Positions 34,604-43,501 of a stretch of DNA of 64,000 nucleotides are shown in pieces. Origin of the DNA: Sphingomonas aurantiaca (GTDB lineage Bacteria > Pseudomonadota > Alphaproteobacteria > Sphingomonadales > Sphingomonadaceae); assembly GCF_003050705.1 (NCBI RefSeq), contig NZ_QAOG01000008.1:62001-126000 (forward strand). The letters run 5' to 3'. Numbering within the stretch: position 1 is the stretch's first letter; each line of letters begins with the position of its first letter. The translations under genes and the position numbers were made by a program. A model generated the notes under the pieces. The model was not told where the DNA came from. It saw nothing but the letters and a program-made list of their open reading frames with translations, and made no database searches.

Positions 34604-35128
34604 TTACGGGCTGGGTGGCGCGCCCGCCCCCGGCGTCGGCATGGTCGGCGTACCGACATCCCAATGCTCGACCAGCTTGGCATTCTTCACCCGGAACATG
34701 TTGAAGATATACGCTTGTTTCATCCGCCCCGTCGCGGGATCGGGAAGCTCGCGCGCGGTCAGCATCATGACCCGGTCGCCCTCTGCCATCACCGCGATCG
34801 TCCGCGGCGCTGGCATCGCCTTCATCGCCGGCATGGCCTGGAACATCCGGACCAGCTTGTCGCGCGCGGTGCCCGGTCCCGGCAGATCGACCAACGGTTC
34901 GGCATGCTGGACATAGTCGGGGCTGAGGTATTTCTCGGCGATCGCCTGGATCTGTGTCTTGGTGGTACCTGCCGCGTCGGCTGCGTTCAGGGCCTGGTAG
35001 AAATCGAGCACGACCTGCTTGTTCGCCGCCTCAGCCGGTGCGTCGTGCGCCAAGGCTGGCGATGCGGAAGCCAGCAACACGGCACATACAATTCCGACCG
35101 GCTTCAACGCTGCTGTGAACTTCGGCAT
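34604..35128 (-). CDS. Secreted SnoaL-like protein, module 2
   Basis: The start at 35128 (MPKFTAALKP) follows AGGAGA at 4 bases. The 174-residue protein has a signal peptide (cleavage after SPALA, mature start HDAPAEA) and a SnoaL-like domain: VLDFYQALNAAD, YLSPDYVQHAEPL and KLVEHWDVG are typical of the SnoaL-like group annotated as aldol-condensation-type or of unknown function. A Pro-rich tail ends the protein. It is the last gene of module 2, 26 bp after the first GHWEGDT-like gene. Confidence 0.8.
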   Translation of the reverse strand: MPKFTAALKPVGIVCAVLLASASPALAHDAPAEAANKQVVLDFYQALNAADAAGTTKTQIQAIAEKYLSPDYVQHAEPLVDLPGPGTARDKLVRMFQAMPAMKAMPAPRTIAVMAEGDRVMMLTARELPDPATGRMKQAYIFNMFRVKNAKLVEHWDVGTPTMPTPGAGAPPSP

Positions 35129-35154
35129 GATGTCTCCTGGGGTGCGCATCACGA

Positions 35155-36105
35155 TCAGTCTCGCGGTTCGGGAACGAGACCGGCATCGGCGCTGACGCTC
35201 GGATCGCCGACCTGTTCTTCGCAATTATACTCGGCGAACACCGCCTGATGCGGCGCCCAGCCGAAGGTCCGCACGATCGTCCACGGCGCGGTGTAATAGG
35301 TCGGGTCGATGATCGTCGTGACGACTTCGAGGAATGGGACGCGCCCGACGTCGCTCACCTTGCGCATCCGCTGGATCAGCTTGCCGTTCGCGGACAGCGG
35401 CGTCCCGTCGACGTCGAGCCAGATCGCCTGCCTGAAGTCGGTCGTCTCGACGACGAGCGTGCCGCCGTCCCAATGCCCGATCGAGCGCCCCATATATTGC
35501 TTCTGCGTCGGCAGCGGAACGCCCTGCGGATCGAGCGAGATATACCAGCGGCCGTGATATTCCTCGAACAGGACCTCGACATGATCCTTGTCCTGGATGA
35601 TCGAGAACGGGAAATTCAGGTCGCGCTGCCATTGCGGCCCCGGCGGCCTGCAGATCGCCGACGCGTTGATGAACGGCTTGCCCGCCTTCAGCGACATCAC
35701 GCGGCGCGACAGCACCTTGGCGCCGGCCATCGTGTAGGGCGCGAGCGCACCGTACATGTCGCGTTGCGACCGAAACTGGAGCGGCTGATTGTTGACCCAC
35801 GTCCCTTGCAGATCGCGCGGATCCGCCGTGGGCATGACCGCATCGGCGGGCAATGGCGGCCGCGGCGGTATCAGGCCGGGCCCCGGGGGCGGCAGATCCG
35901 CGACGATCTTCTGCGCATCCGTCAGCACCGGTCCGGTCGGCGCCCCCGGCGGCGGACCGCCCGAGGCGCCCGGCGGCAGCTGCATCTGGCCACCAGGCGG
36001 CCCCTGCTGCGCCTGAACGAGCGCGGGCGTCACCGCCAGCATCAGCGCGGTCGCCGCAGCGATCGGCCTGCGCATCGTAGTGGAGAACGGGAAGCGGGTC
36101 GTCAT
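35155..36105 (-). CDS. Periplasmic protein with Cys pair and GHWDGGTLVV motif, module 2 (first)
   Basis: A 316-residue protein starting MTTRFPFSTT, with a signal peptide (to about AQA, residue 33) and a long Pro/Gly-rich linker to about residue 90. The body shows DLQGTW, a Cys in CRPPGPQ, SIGHWDGGTLVVETTDF in the middle and a final Cys in EYNCEEQV. It belongs to the same family as the products at 24840, 36138 and 61026. The Pro-rich spacer suggests attachment or spanning in the envelope. It is 32 bp downstream of its paralogue at 36138. Confidence 0.7.
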   Translation of the reverse strand: MTTRFPFSTTMRRPIAAATALMLAVTPALVQAQQGPPGGQMQLPPGASGGPPPGAPTGPVLTDAQKIVADLPPPGPGLIPPRPPLPADAVMPTADPRDLQGTWVNNQPLQFRSQRDMYGALAPYTMAGAKVLSRRVMSLKAGKPFINASAICRPPGPQWQRDLNFPFSIIQDKDHVEVLFEEYHGRWYISLDPQGVPLPTQKQYMGRSIGHWDGGTLVVETTDFRQAIWLDVDGTPLSANGKLIQRMRKVSDVGRVPFLEVVTTIIDPTYYTAPWTIVRTFGWAPHQAVFAEYNCEEQVGDPSVSADAGLVPEPRD

Positions 36106-36137
36106 GCGGAGAGGCTCCAGATCAGGGTGCGGCCGCG

Positions 36138-36875
36138 TCATTTGGAAAACGCAGGCTGCTTCGCGGCGATCCGATCGAGGCACACGTCCTCGGCGAAGAT
36201 CGCGTCGGGTTGCCGTTTATAGGTCACGACCGACGTCCAGGGCTGCGTGAAGAACGCCGGATCCTCGACCGTGATGCGGTCCTCGAGCGTGTTGGCATCG
36301 ACCAAGCGATAGCGTTCGGTGACCTTGAGGTCATAGCCGTGCGGCACCAAGTCATCGATCAGCGTGCGGTCCGATCCGCCCTGCATGACCGAGACCAAAG
36401 TATCGCCTTCCCAATGCCCCTTCGACTTGCCGGTCATCGTCGGCACGAGCCCCTGCCCCATCAGGTCCGGCTGCGGCGGAACCCCGACATTGATCTGGCG
36501 AAGCGCGCGGTTCCATTCGTAATCGAAGGTCACGACACCCTGCCGGTTCCAGATCTTGAACCGCATCGGCGTCAGCGCGAGCCGCGGCACGCCCGGGTTC
36601 GAGCAGCGCGAGAGCGTGATGTCGTAATCGTCGAACTTGCGCTGCACCCTGAGCGTCTTGTTCGCCTCATAGGCCTTGCGCCCCTCCGCGGTGAACGGCA
36701 CCGCGCCGGCGATCGGCTTGAGCACCGTGGTCGGCGCCGCGATCTTCCACACGCCCTCCAGGTTCGCGCCCATCGGCGGTGCCGACTGGCCGCAGGCCAT
36801 GCTAGCTAGACCCAGCATCGTGCCCACCAGCGAAGCGCGCGCGATCCGTCGGGTCATTCTGTGATCAATCGCCAT
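36138..36875 (-). CDS. Periplasmic protein with Cys pair and GHWEGDTLV motif, module 2 (second)
   Basis: The start at 36875 (MAIDHRMTRR) follows AAAGGG at 6 bases. The 245-residue protein has a signal peptide or weak lipobox around SMACGQ (residue 28). The family features are NLEGVW, a Cys in CSNPGVPR, SKGHWEGDTLVSVMQ and a final Cys in EDVCLDR. It lacks the Pro-rich linker of its neighbour. It is 10 bp downstream of the DUF6152 gene. Two tandem members of one family in this module suggest duplication or a heteromeric pair. Confidence 0.7.
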   Translation of the reverse strand: MAIDHRMTRRIARASLVGTMLGLASMACGQSAPPMGANLEGVWKIAAPTTVLKPIAGAVPFTAEGRKAYEANKTLRVQRKFDDYDITLSRCSNPGVPRLALTPMRFKIWNRQGVVTFDYEWNRALRQINVGVPPQPDLMGQGLVPTMTGKSKGHWEGDTLVSVMQGGSDRTLIDDLVPHGYDLKVTERYRLVDANTLEDRITVEDPAFFTQPWTSVVTYKRQPDAIFAEDVCLDRIAAKQPAFSK

Positions 36876-36885
36876 GTCGCACCCT

Positions 36886-37293
36886 TTAATTCCCGCCAGC
36901 ACGCGCGGCTTCGGTGTCCGAAAAGCTCTTGCCGCTCGACAGCTTCACGCTCGCCATCGCACCGCCAGGCTGGCCGCTGATATTGGGGTGGAAGGTTACC
37001 TTCACCTTGTCGCCGCGCTTGAAATCGCGCGGCGTCAGCCCCTGCTTGGAAAACATCAGCGGGCTGCCGCTGACGATCGACATCTGCTTTTCCTTGCCCT
37101 TGTCGAGATAGACCAGGACCATCGACGAGTGCGGCGCACCCCAGCGAAATTCCTTGAGTGTCCCTTCCGCCGACACGGTCTGGTTCATGTCGTAGGCAGC
37201 GAAGGAATGATGGGCGATCGCGGGGCCTGCCACGACGCCGACGCTCGCAACCAAAACAGGCCATAAATACCGGGATGCCTTCAACGCATTCAT
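36886..37293 (-). CDS. DUF6152-family secreted protein, module 2
   Basis: A 135-residue protein with a clear signal peptide ending AIA, so the mature form should start HHSFAAYDM. The beta domain has GTLKEFRW, APHSS (His55) and RGDKVKVTFHP. It aligns along its length with the products at 25811 and 60562. It is the first gene of module 2 and is followed by two GHWEGDT-like genes and a SnoaL gene. Function unknown. Confidence 0.82.
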   Translation of the reverse strand: MNALKASRYLWPVLVASVGVVAGPAIAHHSFAAYDMNQTVSAEGTLKEFRWGAPHSSMVLVYLDKGKEKQMSIVSGSPLMFSKQGLTPRDFKRGDKVKVTFHPNISGQPGGAMASVKLSSGKSFSDTEAARAGGN

Positions 37294-37521
37294 GATGATA
37301 CTCCAGACGTGCAGGGTCGGCGCCGGGGCGTTGGCACGAGCCGCGCAGGCCGGACCCGCACCCGGTGCAGGATCGCGGCATCACGGCCTACATCGACACG
37401 GATCAGCGCATTCACGGTCGGTCGCCCCTCTCCAGTCCCCGCCAGTTATCGTACGGGTTCGGATCACAACGCTATGGGACCGCGCCTTAGCAAGTTAGCT
37501 GCATCATCTCCGTCGCAACGG

Positions 37522-38931
37522 CTAGGCGACCTTTCGATAGCTGTCGGCGGGGTGCTGCATGACCTCCATCTTGAGACGAGCAAGCGCAGCGACTGCGCCG
37601 ACGTCGCCGAGCTCGATCGCCTGGAGGATGCGACGGTTGATCGCCGTGACGTCGCGTACATCCATCGGCGGCAACGGATCTGCCGACGCGAAGATGCTCG
37701 CGACACCAAGCGACCGGACCACGATCGCAAGCAGCGGATTGCCGCTCAGCTCGAGCAGGTGGTTTTCCAGCGCCAGTGCCTCGAACGGATCGGGCATCGG
37801 CGGGGAGGGAAAACAGGTGATCGGGACCGCGCTGCCAGCCTGGACGCGGCGTGCGGCCAGGACGGACGCCTCGCCGACCAGGAACGCGATCGCCTCCTTT
37901 TCGTCGGACGCCGACATCGCGCTCGCCATAAGGAATGGCGCCAGCAGGCGGATGACGCCGGTGGGGGCCGCGGGCGGTGCCAGTTCGGCCCCCTTGCGGC
38001 CTTGGCGGCAGCGGACGATCCCGAAATCCTGCAGGATACGCCTGGCCTGGCGCACGACGGCATCGGTGTAGCCCAGACGCTCGGCCGTCTCCCACTCGGC
38101 TTCTTGTGCGCCCGCGCGGGCGGTCAGTTCGCGGGTCATCCGCGCGGCCAGCGCCATCGCCGACTTGCGCCCGGACAGCGAGAAAGCGCGCTCTGCGACC
38201 TCGAGCGTGACGACGGGCGCATCGCGGGGCACCGGGCCGGCCAGTGCGTCGAGCCGCTCGAAGGCCTTGGTCAGATCGCCTTGCCGGATCATGGCGTCGA
38301 GCGCGTCATCGCGCGCGGGGGCGGCGTCTCGTTGCGACGTCCGCACGAGCATCTCGGCCAATTTCGCCAGCAGCGCCATGGTCGTATTGCCAGTCTGTTC
38401 GGCGAGGTCGGCGGCGAAGCCCCAGCTTCCGAGCGTCGTGACGGGTTGCGGCAATGTCGGGTGCCGCTGAATCGCGGCGTCAACGATCATCCGCCAGACG
38501 AGCAGCCGAAATTCCTCGATCAGCGCGAACGTCTCGCCGGTGAGCGCAAGGTACATCAGCACCGCACCGACGACGTCCTCAAGCGCGGGGGCCGCGACGA
38601 ACAGGCCGCCGCCAGGCCCGCGGCGAACGTCGAGCAACCCGCGCGCTTCGAGGATCGTGATCGCCTCGCGAAACGCCGGCCGTCCCAACCCGAGACGCGT
38701 GCGGACGTCGGGCAACGCGCCGAGCGAGCGGCCGACCGGCCAGCCCTGCCCCAACAGGCACATCTCCATACCATGGACGGCTTCATGCGCGAGGCTCGCG
38801 GGCATCTGCGCGCCCAGCATGCAGGCGCTGATCCGCTGCAATTCATCCGTGCCCGCGCCGAAGACGCGTTCGGCATTCATCGCCGCCACATGCGGACCGC
38901 GATCGGGGCGATATTGTGCGATGTTGGTCAT
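37522..38931 (-). CDS. GntR-family regulator with two winged-helix domains
   Basis: A 469-residue protein, about twice the normal GntR length. A first GntR-type winged helix is at about 65-112 (LPDVRTRLGLGRPAFREAI, ending GGGLFV) followed by a helical effector-like domain. A second winged helix is at about 270-312 (TAERLGYTDAVVRQARRIL, GIVRCRQGRKGAEL), again followed by helices. This looks like an internal duplication of a FadR/FCD-type regulator in one chain. Its ATG overlaps the stop of the YceI gene (ATGA), so both are translated together under operator copy B. It may bind one of the two conserved operator sets in the island (inference). Confidence 0.75.
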   Translation of the reverse strand: MTNIAQYRPDRGPHVAAMNAERVFGAGTDELQRISACMLGAQMPASLAHEAVHGMEMCLLGQGWPVGRSLGALPDVRTRLGLGRPAFREAITILEARGLLDVRRGPGGGLFVAAPALEDVVGAVLMYLALTGETFALIEEFRLLVWRMIVDAAIQRHPTLPQPVTTLGSWGFAADLAEQTGNTTMALLAKLAEMLVRTSQRDAAPARDDALDAMIRQGDLTKAFERLDALAGPVPRDAPVVTLEVAERAFSLSGRKSAMALAARMTRELTARAGAQEAEWETAERLGYTDAVVRQARRILQDFGIVRCRQGRKGAELAPPAAPTGVIRLLAPFLMASAMSASDEKEAIAFLVGEASVLAARRVQAGSAVPITCFPSPPMPDPFEALALENHLLELSGNPLLAIVVRSLGVASIFASADPLPPMDVRDVTAINRRILQAIELGDVGAVAALARLKMEVMQHPADSYRKVA

Positions 38932-39575
38932 TGCTTCAGGAATTCCGCATCGAGGACGACCGTAACCGTGCCGACCATTCGCGCCATCGGCTGCTGCGTG
39001 AACTGGCTCGTGTCGACGAGCATGGTGCCGGTGAAGCCGATGGTGGAGGCGCCCTCCATCGACCGCCCGACGCCGACGAGTTCGGCGTTGATCACCACGG
39101 GCCTGGTCACGCCCATCAGCGTCAATCGGCCGTCGATGGTGGCGCGGTTGCCAGCCTTTACGCGCACAGCGGTGGAGACGAACTTGGCGTCTGGATATTT
39201 CGCGACGTCGAGCGACTGGGGTCCCTCGGGAAGAATCTTGTAGACGATCGGCGCGTAGAATGGCTTGGCATCGACGGTCACCGCCAGCGTGATCGCCGAT
39301 GGCCTTGCGGGATTCCAGACCAGCGTGCCATCGCGCACGCCGAACCGCAGCACGCTGTACGAGATACCGCGATGAAGCACCCGCGCGACCGCCGACGCAT
39401 GTTCAAGGTCGACGTGATACGTTCCCGCGGGCGCGGCCGACGGGTCCTTGCTGGCGGGCGCCATGGGGCCGGGCTGCGGCCGACCGGCGGGTGGCCGGTC
39501 CTGCGCATGGGCGAACCCGGCAAGGCACAGCGGCACCGCAGCGACGCCGATCCACGATCTCATAGCTCTTCGCAT
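38928..39575 (-). CDS. YceI-family periplasmic protein
   Basis: The start at 39575 is spaced 6 bases from GGAGA; ATG and GTG codons immediately upstream are alternatives. The 215-residue protein has a signal peptide (to FAHAQ) and a YceI domain: GTYHVDLEHASAV, the KYPDAKFVST stretch and DGRLTLMGVTRPV are diagnostic. YceI proteins are lipocalin-like barrels that bind isoprenoid or other hydrophobic ligands in the periplasm. Its pairing with a GntR regulator suggests that it carries or senses a pathway compound. Confidence 0.9.
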   Translation of the reverse strand: MRRAMRSWIGVAAVPLCLAGFAHAQDRPPAGRPQPGPMAPASKDPSAAPAGTYHVDLEHASAVARVLHRGISYSVLRFGVRDGTLVWNPARPSAITLAVTVDAKPFYAPIVYKILPEGPQSLDVAKYPDAKFVSTAVRVKAGNRATIDGRLTLMGVTRPVVINAELVGVGRSMEGASTIGFTGTMLVDTSQFTQQPMARMVGTVTVVLDAEFLKQ

Positions 39576-39730
39576 CATCACTCTCCATCATCCGTCCACG
39601 CGCGAGTCCGGTCTAACGCTGGCCCTGCGTTCGCCAGGGTGGCAAACAAGGGCGGTGGCAGCTAGCCGGACCTATCCGTTTGGACGGGACCTTCGGACGA
39701 GGCCCAGGGTATGGGACTCATTCCTCTTGT

Positions 39731-39767
39731 GTGAACCATTCAGTCACATTTGAACACTTCGGTCAAG
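39731..39767 (-). promoter_or_regulatory. 37-bp conserved promoter/operator element, copy B
   Basis: It matches copy C at 29 of 37 positions without gaps. Minus-strand reading gives TTGACC, a 17-base spacer ending in GTGA, then CTGAAT. It is 156 bp upstream of the YceI start and oriented towards it. Confidence 0.62.
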
Positions 39768-39944
39768 TGTCGAGAAATGCGTATCGGCCTTTCCGGCGCC
39801 ATAACTGCACGCGGCGCGCGCGGACGCAATCCCGCGATCGAACGGTCCGATTTTGGCACAGCGATCGGCCGCGATATGGCCGTGCACGAGTCGCCGATAG
39901 AACCCGGCGGCCGGATCCCCGGACGGTCTGGACGACCCCAATGA

Positions 39945-39975
39945 AACGGCCGCCGACAATGCGCCGACGGCCGTT
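39945..39975 (-). terminator. Hairpin after the decarboxylase gene
   Basis: An 8-bp inverted repeat (AACGGCCG and CGGCCGTT, 15-base loop) lies 55-85 bases after the decarboxylase stop. Only a short TTT follows on the minus strand. It is a plausible but weak terminator. Confidence 0.4.
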
Positions 39976-40029
39976 GTTTCGATTATTAAGTTGTCGCCGC
40001 CTGCGACGCACGTTCGCGTCGCCGGTTCG

Positions 40030-40923
40030 TCAGGCCGGTTCGATCGCCCGATGGCTGTTCATCGCGACGCCGACACCCGGCCCCGTGAAGTGCACCATCT
40101 CGGCATCGGTATATTCGAGGATATCTAGGTCAGCGATGCCGTTGACGATGTGGAACGACAGCGGCAGCTGCTCGAACGTCGCGCGGTGCCAGGCGAGCGA
40201 GCCCTTGCCCGTCCAGCGGCGGAACGCGAACTCGTCGAAGTTGATGTTGGCGACCGCGCCGCCACTGCCCGCCAGCGCCGCCGAGGTCGTGACATACGCG
40301 ACGTCCGCGCCCTCACGCCCGCCGGGGCTCGTGCGCGGCATGTACTTGTAATACATCTGCGCACCGCCATTCGAACCGGGCAGCTGCTTCGTCGGATTCT
40401 GCTCCTCGACGAGATCGGTCAGCGCGATGTCGAAGAATGTATGATCGTACCAGCCGGCGTCGCAGGTCGCGCGACCCGCGGATTCATCGAAGGCGATCTC
40501 GCTGAAATTGGCGAACATCTTGGGGAAGCCTAGCTCCTCGCGCCCGGTCATGATCGCGTCCGGCTGGCCCTCCCAGATGATCGGGCAGAGCGCGCCATCG
40601 AGCCGCTCGGTCTTGCCCTGATAGGTGACCGGGAAATCGATCGACAGGATGCCGTAGCCGCGTCCCGCCAGCCAATAGAGATTCTTGAACCACGCGCAGC
40701 TCACCGAGACGATCGGATCGCCGCGCAGGCTGAATCCGGCCGGGAGCAGCTTCTCGAGCTTGGCCGGATCGGTCCGGTAGCCGATCTTCATCCAGTGCGC
40801 CGTCATGTCACCCGCCTCCTCGGCGGTCCACATCCGCCCTTCGGCATGTTGCCGGGGGCCTGGGGCCGGGCCGAACATGATCGGCATGCGGTAGCGGGAG
40901 GCGGCATTGGGAATGAATGTCAT
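40030..40923 (-). CDS. Acetoacetate-decarboxylase-family enzyme
   Basis: A 297-residue protein with the ADC fold. The catalytic lysine is Lys135 in GREELGFPKMFAN, the Schiff-base motif (E-x-G-x-P-K) of the family. Family members also include aldolase and dehydratase-type enzymes acting on keto acids, so decarboxylation of acetoacetate itself is not assured. It lies 68 bp downstream of the flavin monooxygenase, presumably in the same operon from operator copy C, and probably processes a keto acid released from the aromatic ring. Confidence 0.82.
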   Translation of the reverse strand: MTFIPNAASRYRMPIMFGPAPGPRQHAEGRMWTAEEAGDMTAHWMKIGYRTDPAKLEKLLPAGFSLRGDPIVSVSCAWFKNLYWLAGRGYGILSIDFPVTYQGKTERLDGALCPIIWEGQPDAIMTGREELGFPKMFANFSEIAFDESAGRATCDAGWYDHTFFDIALTDLVEEQNPTKQLPGSNGGAQMYYKYMPRTSPGGREGADVAYVTTSAALAGSGGAVANINFDEFAFRRWTGKGSLAWHRATFEQLPLSFHIVNGIADLDILEYTDAEMVHFTGPGVGVAMNSHRAIEPA

Positions 40924-40991
40924 TGGACAGGTTCCATTGCGGTTGAAGGGGCGGAAGGTGAATGTGGAGAGGCGCGGCGCTCAGGGGGCGC

Positions 40992-42473
40992 TCAGGCGGC
41001 GATCTTGCGGTGCGCCAGCTCGGTCCAGGCGCCGAGCAGTGCCGCGGTCTCGCCGGTACCGAAGACGTGACGGTCGGGTCGGATCAGCACCGCATCCGCG
41101 CCCGCCTTTGTCAGCCAGACGTCGATCGGTTCGGCAAATTTGCGAAGTTCCGGCGAATCCAGGCTGAACGTGCGCACGCTTGTGCCGGCCGGATCGATGG
41201 CCGACCGCGCGATCAGCACCGCGTCGAGACCGAAGAGCGAGTCGAGCCGCTCGCCGTCCTCGCTCACCGGTTGCGGGAACAGCGCGCCGGCACAGGCGGT
41301 ATCGGTCAGATGCCCGCCCGTCAGATCGGGATACAGGACCGACACGTCCTGCGCGCCGGACGATTTCCGCGCGAGCATGTCGCGGTTGCGCTCCGCGGCG
41401 GCCGTCTCGTCGAGCAGGCAAACGATCTGGCCCATCGCGATCGCCGTGCCGATGATCGCGCGGACGTGGGGCTCGCGTTCCTGCTGATAGCTGTCGAGCA
41501 CGGCGTCCTCCGCGTCGCCGCGGACGATGGCCGCGATCTTCCAGGCGAGATTGGCGGAGTCGCGGATCCCCGAGCACATGCCCTGGCCGGCAAAGGGCGG
41601 CATCTGGTGCGCGGCATCGCCGGCGAGCAAGACCCGCCCGTCGCGCCACCGCTTGGCGACCAGCGCGTGAAACCGATAGACGGCCTTGCGCTCGATCTCG
41701 ATGCGATCGGCGCAATTCCATGGCGCCAGCAGTTCGCGGATGCGCGCCTCGTCAAGCATGTCCTCCGCGGTTTCGCCGGGCTTGATCATGAACTCCCAGC
41801 GGAAGCGCTTGCCGCTCATCGCCATGTGCGTCACCGGACGCTTTGGATCGCAGATCTGCTGGCAGACGATCGGCAGGTCGCCCGGTTCGTCGATGATCGT
41901 GTCGAGCACCAGCCACGGCTCGTCGAAATTGTAATCGTCGAGCGTGATGCCGAGCGCCTCGCGTACCGGGCTCCACGATCCGTCACAGCCGACGAGGTAG
42001 CGCGCACGGATCTCGCGCGAAATCCCGTTGTCGGTGACGCCGACGGTCACGCCGTCCGGGTCCTGCACCAGCCGCTCGAACGCGACGCCGGTCTGAACGC
42101 GGACGCCAAGCTCGTACAGCCGGTTGCGTAGCACCTCTTCGACCGCCGGCTGGTGAAGCGCATAGGTTTCGGCCCAGCCGAACGGCCCGACCTTGGCGTT
42201 TTCGAAGTCGAGCAAGACCTGCCCGCACGCCGTATGGAATTGATACCGCTCGGGCGCACGGCACAGCGGGGCGATCCGTTCGGCGACCCCGATCATCTGG
42301 AATATGCGCATGATCTCGTGATCGAACACCGCCGCGCGGGGGAGCGGGAATGGAGTCGGCGAGCGTTCGACGACGATCACCGACACACCCTGGCTCTGCG
42401 CGAGCGCCGCGAGGACGGCGCCGACCGGGCCCAGGCCGACGACGAGAAGATCACAGTCAAAATCACTGGTCAT
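40992..42473 (-). CDS. FAD-dependent aromatic hydroxylase (MhpA/PheA type)
   Basis: The start at 42473 (MTSDFDCDLL) is chosen because the frame begins the Rossmann strand at once. The 493-residue protein has the GxGxxG motif VGLGPVG (12-18), the DG motif GCDGSWSPVR (about 170) and the GD motif GDAAHQMPPFAGQGMCSGIRD (about 285-305). These define class A flavin monooxygenases that ortho-hydroxylate phenols with NAD(P)H and oxygen, nearest in layout to 3-(3-hydroxyphenyl)propionate hydroxylase. Its product would be a catechol for the extradiol enzyme. Operator copy C lies 151 bp upstream. Confidence 0.87.
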   Translation of the reverse strand: MTSDFDCDLLVVGLGPVGAVLAALAQSQGVSVIVVERSPTPFPLPRAAVFDHEIMRIFQMIGVAERIAPLCRAPERYQFHTACGQVLLDFENAKVGPFGWAETYALHQPAVEEVLRNRLYELGVRVQTGVAFERLVQDPDGVTVGVTDNGISREIRARYLVGCDGSWSPVREALGITLDDYNFDEPWLVLDTIIDEPGDLPIVCQQICDPKRPVTHMAMSGKRFRWEFMIKPGETAEDMLDEARIRELLAPWNCADRIEIERKAVYRFHALVAKRWRDGRVLLAGDAAHQMPPFAGQGMCSGIRDSANLAWKIAAIVRGDAEDAVLDSYQQEREPHVRAIIGTAIAMGQIVCLLDETAAAERNRDMLARKSSGAQDVSVLYPDLTGGHLTDTACAGALFPQPVSEDGERLDSLFGLDAVLIARSAIDPAGTSVRTFSLDSPELRKFAEPIDVWLTKAGADAVLIRPDRHVFGTGETAALLGAWTELAHRKIAA

Positions 42474-42623
42474 GACGATCGACGTTCCCCTGACATGGGC
42501 GGCGCGGGGACCTCCGCTGCCGCCGGCACGTCCGGGAGGCACATGATCGCTACCGGTCGGCGGCGCCCGACTGACGGGCGCCACGAACCTGGCACAGCTC
42601 TCAGAATCCCTCTCCGGACTTTG

Positions 42624-42660
42624 TTGAACCATACAGTCATATTTGAACGATATGGTCAAC
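42624..42660 (-). promoter_or_regulatory. 37-bp conserved promoter/operator element, copy C
   Basis: Reference copy of the set. On the + strand it begins TTGAACCATACAGTCA and ends TATGGTCAAC, so the ends form an imperfect palindrome. On the minus strand it offers TTGACC, 17 bases, then CTGTAT as promoter boxes for the monooxygenase gene 151 bp away. It sits just past the stop of the TetR gene, the likeliest local binder. Confidence 0.65.
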
Positions 42661-42692
42661 TGGAAACGTGCGGTTCGGGACGCGGGCCGCGG

Positions 42693-43397
42693 CTACTCCA
42701 GCGTGGTGCGCGCGGCGGCCTTGGTCGCGGCCGCGGCGCTCTCGCTGTCGACGCCGAGCGCCTTGAGCACGCCGCCCATCAGCGGGATGATCCGCGCGAT
42801 CAGGCGCTTGACCGATTTCTGGCGGTCGATCGAATCCTGCAACATCACGAGCATCGCCCCGACCATCAGCAGCGTCGCGGAATCGGCCGGTATGCCCTTG
42901 AAGTGGCCCGACTCCAGCCCCTCGCTGATGATCTCGCGCGCCTTCACGTTGAGCGGCGCATTATTCTCGAGCAACGCCGTCGACAGCTTGAGCAGCGCCG
43001 CCACGCTTTCGGGATGATCGATCGCGAACCGCAGGATGACGAACGCGCCGCGCGCGAGCCGCTCGGGCGGCGGGGTCTGGTCGTCGACCGACGTGTCGAG
43101 CAATTCGGCGACATGGCCGCGGACCATCTTGAACAGTTCGTCGGCCAACGCCTCCTTGCTGTCGAAATGATTGTACAGGCTGCCCTTGGCGACCTCCGCC
43201 TCCTTGGCGATGTCGTCGATGCTGACGCTGTCGATCGACCGAGCCGCGAACAGACGCTGCGCCGCCTCGAGCAGCGCGACGCGGGTGCGGTTGACCCGGC
43301 GCCCCGCGGTTTCGCCCGGTTTGCGCGCGGTGTCGAGCTGGCCCAACAACGATGGCGCCTGCTTCGTACCGTCCGTGAGTCGAGGGCGAGCGGCCAT
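42693..43397 (-). CDS. TetR-family transcriptional regulator
   Basis: A 234-residue protein. The N-terminal helix-turn-helix is at about residues 38-85 (ALLEAAQRLFAARSIDSVS, DDIAKEAEVAKGSLYNHF), with YNHF marking the recognition helix. A C-terminal ligand-binding domain follows. It is upstream of and in the same direction as the monooxygenase-decarboxylase operon and close to operator copy C. It is the best candidate for the factor that binds the 37-bp element and responds to a pathway aromatic. Confidence 0.88.
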   Translation of the reverse strand: MAARPRLTDGTKQAPSLLGQLDTARKPGETAGRRVNRTRVALLEAAQRLFAARSIDSVSIDDIAKEAEVAKGSLYNHFDSKEALADELFKMVRGHVAELLDTSVDDQTPPPERLARGAFVILRFAIDHPESVAALLKLSTALLENNAPLNVKAREIISEGLESGHFKGIPADSATLLMVGAMLVMLQDSIDRQKSVKRLIARIIPLMGGVLKALGVDSESAAAATKAAARTTLE

Positions 43398-43454
43398 GGC
43401 GAGTTCCTATCGATACGGTACAGCACGGTCGCGCCGGTACGGTTGCAAATACGC

Positions 43455-43468
43455 GGTCAGAATTGACC
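43455..43468. promoter_or_regulatory. Possible TetR self-operator
   Basis: A short palindrome GGTCA-GAAT-TGACC lies 58-71 bp upstream of the TetR start. The TTGACCA half matches the end of the 37-bp elements. It could be a degenerate autoregulatory site. Confidence 0.35.
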
Positions 43469-43501
43469 AAGGCGTCCAATTACAGACCTTGTCCGGACTC
43501 G

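Larger units (their letters stand above)
39582..40029. other. Intergenic region between YceI and decarboxylase genes
   Basis: About 450 bp without a gene. It contains operator copy B (39731-39767), presumably the promoter of the YceI-GntR operon, and a hairpin near the end of the decarboxylase operon. The middle is ordinary GC-rich sequence with no supportable frame. Confidence 0.6.
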
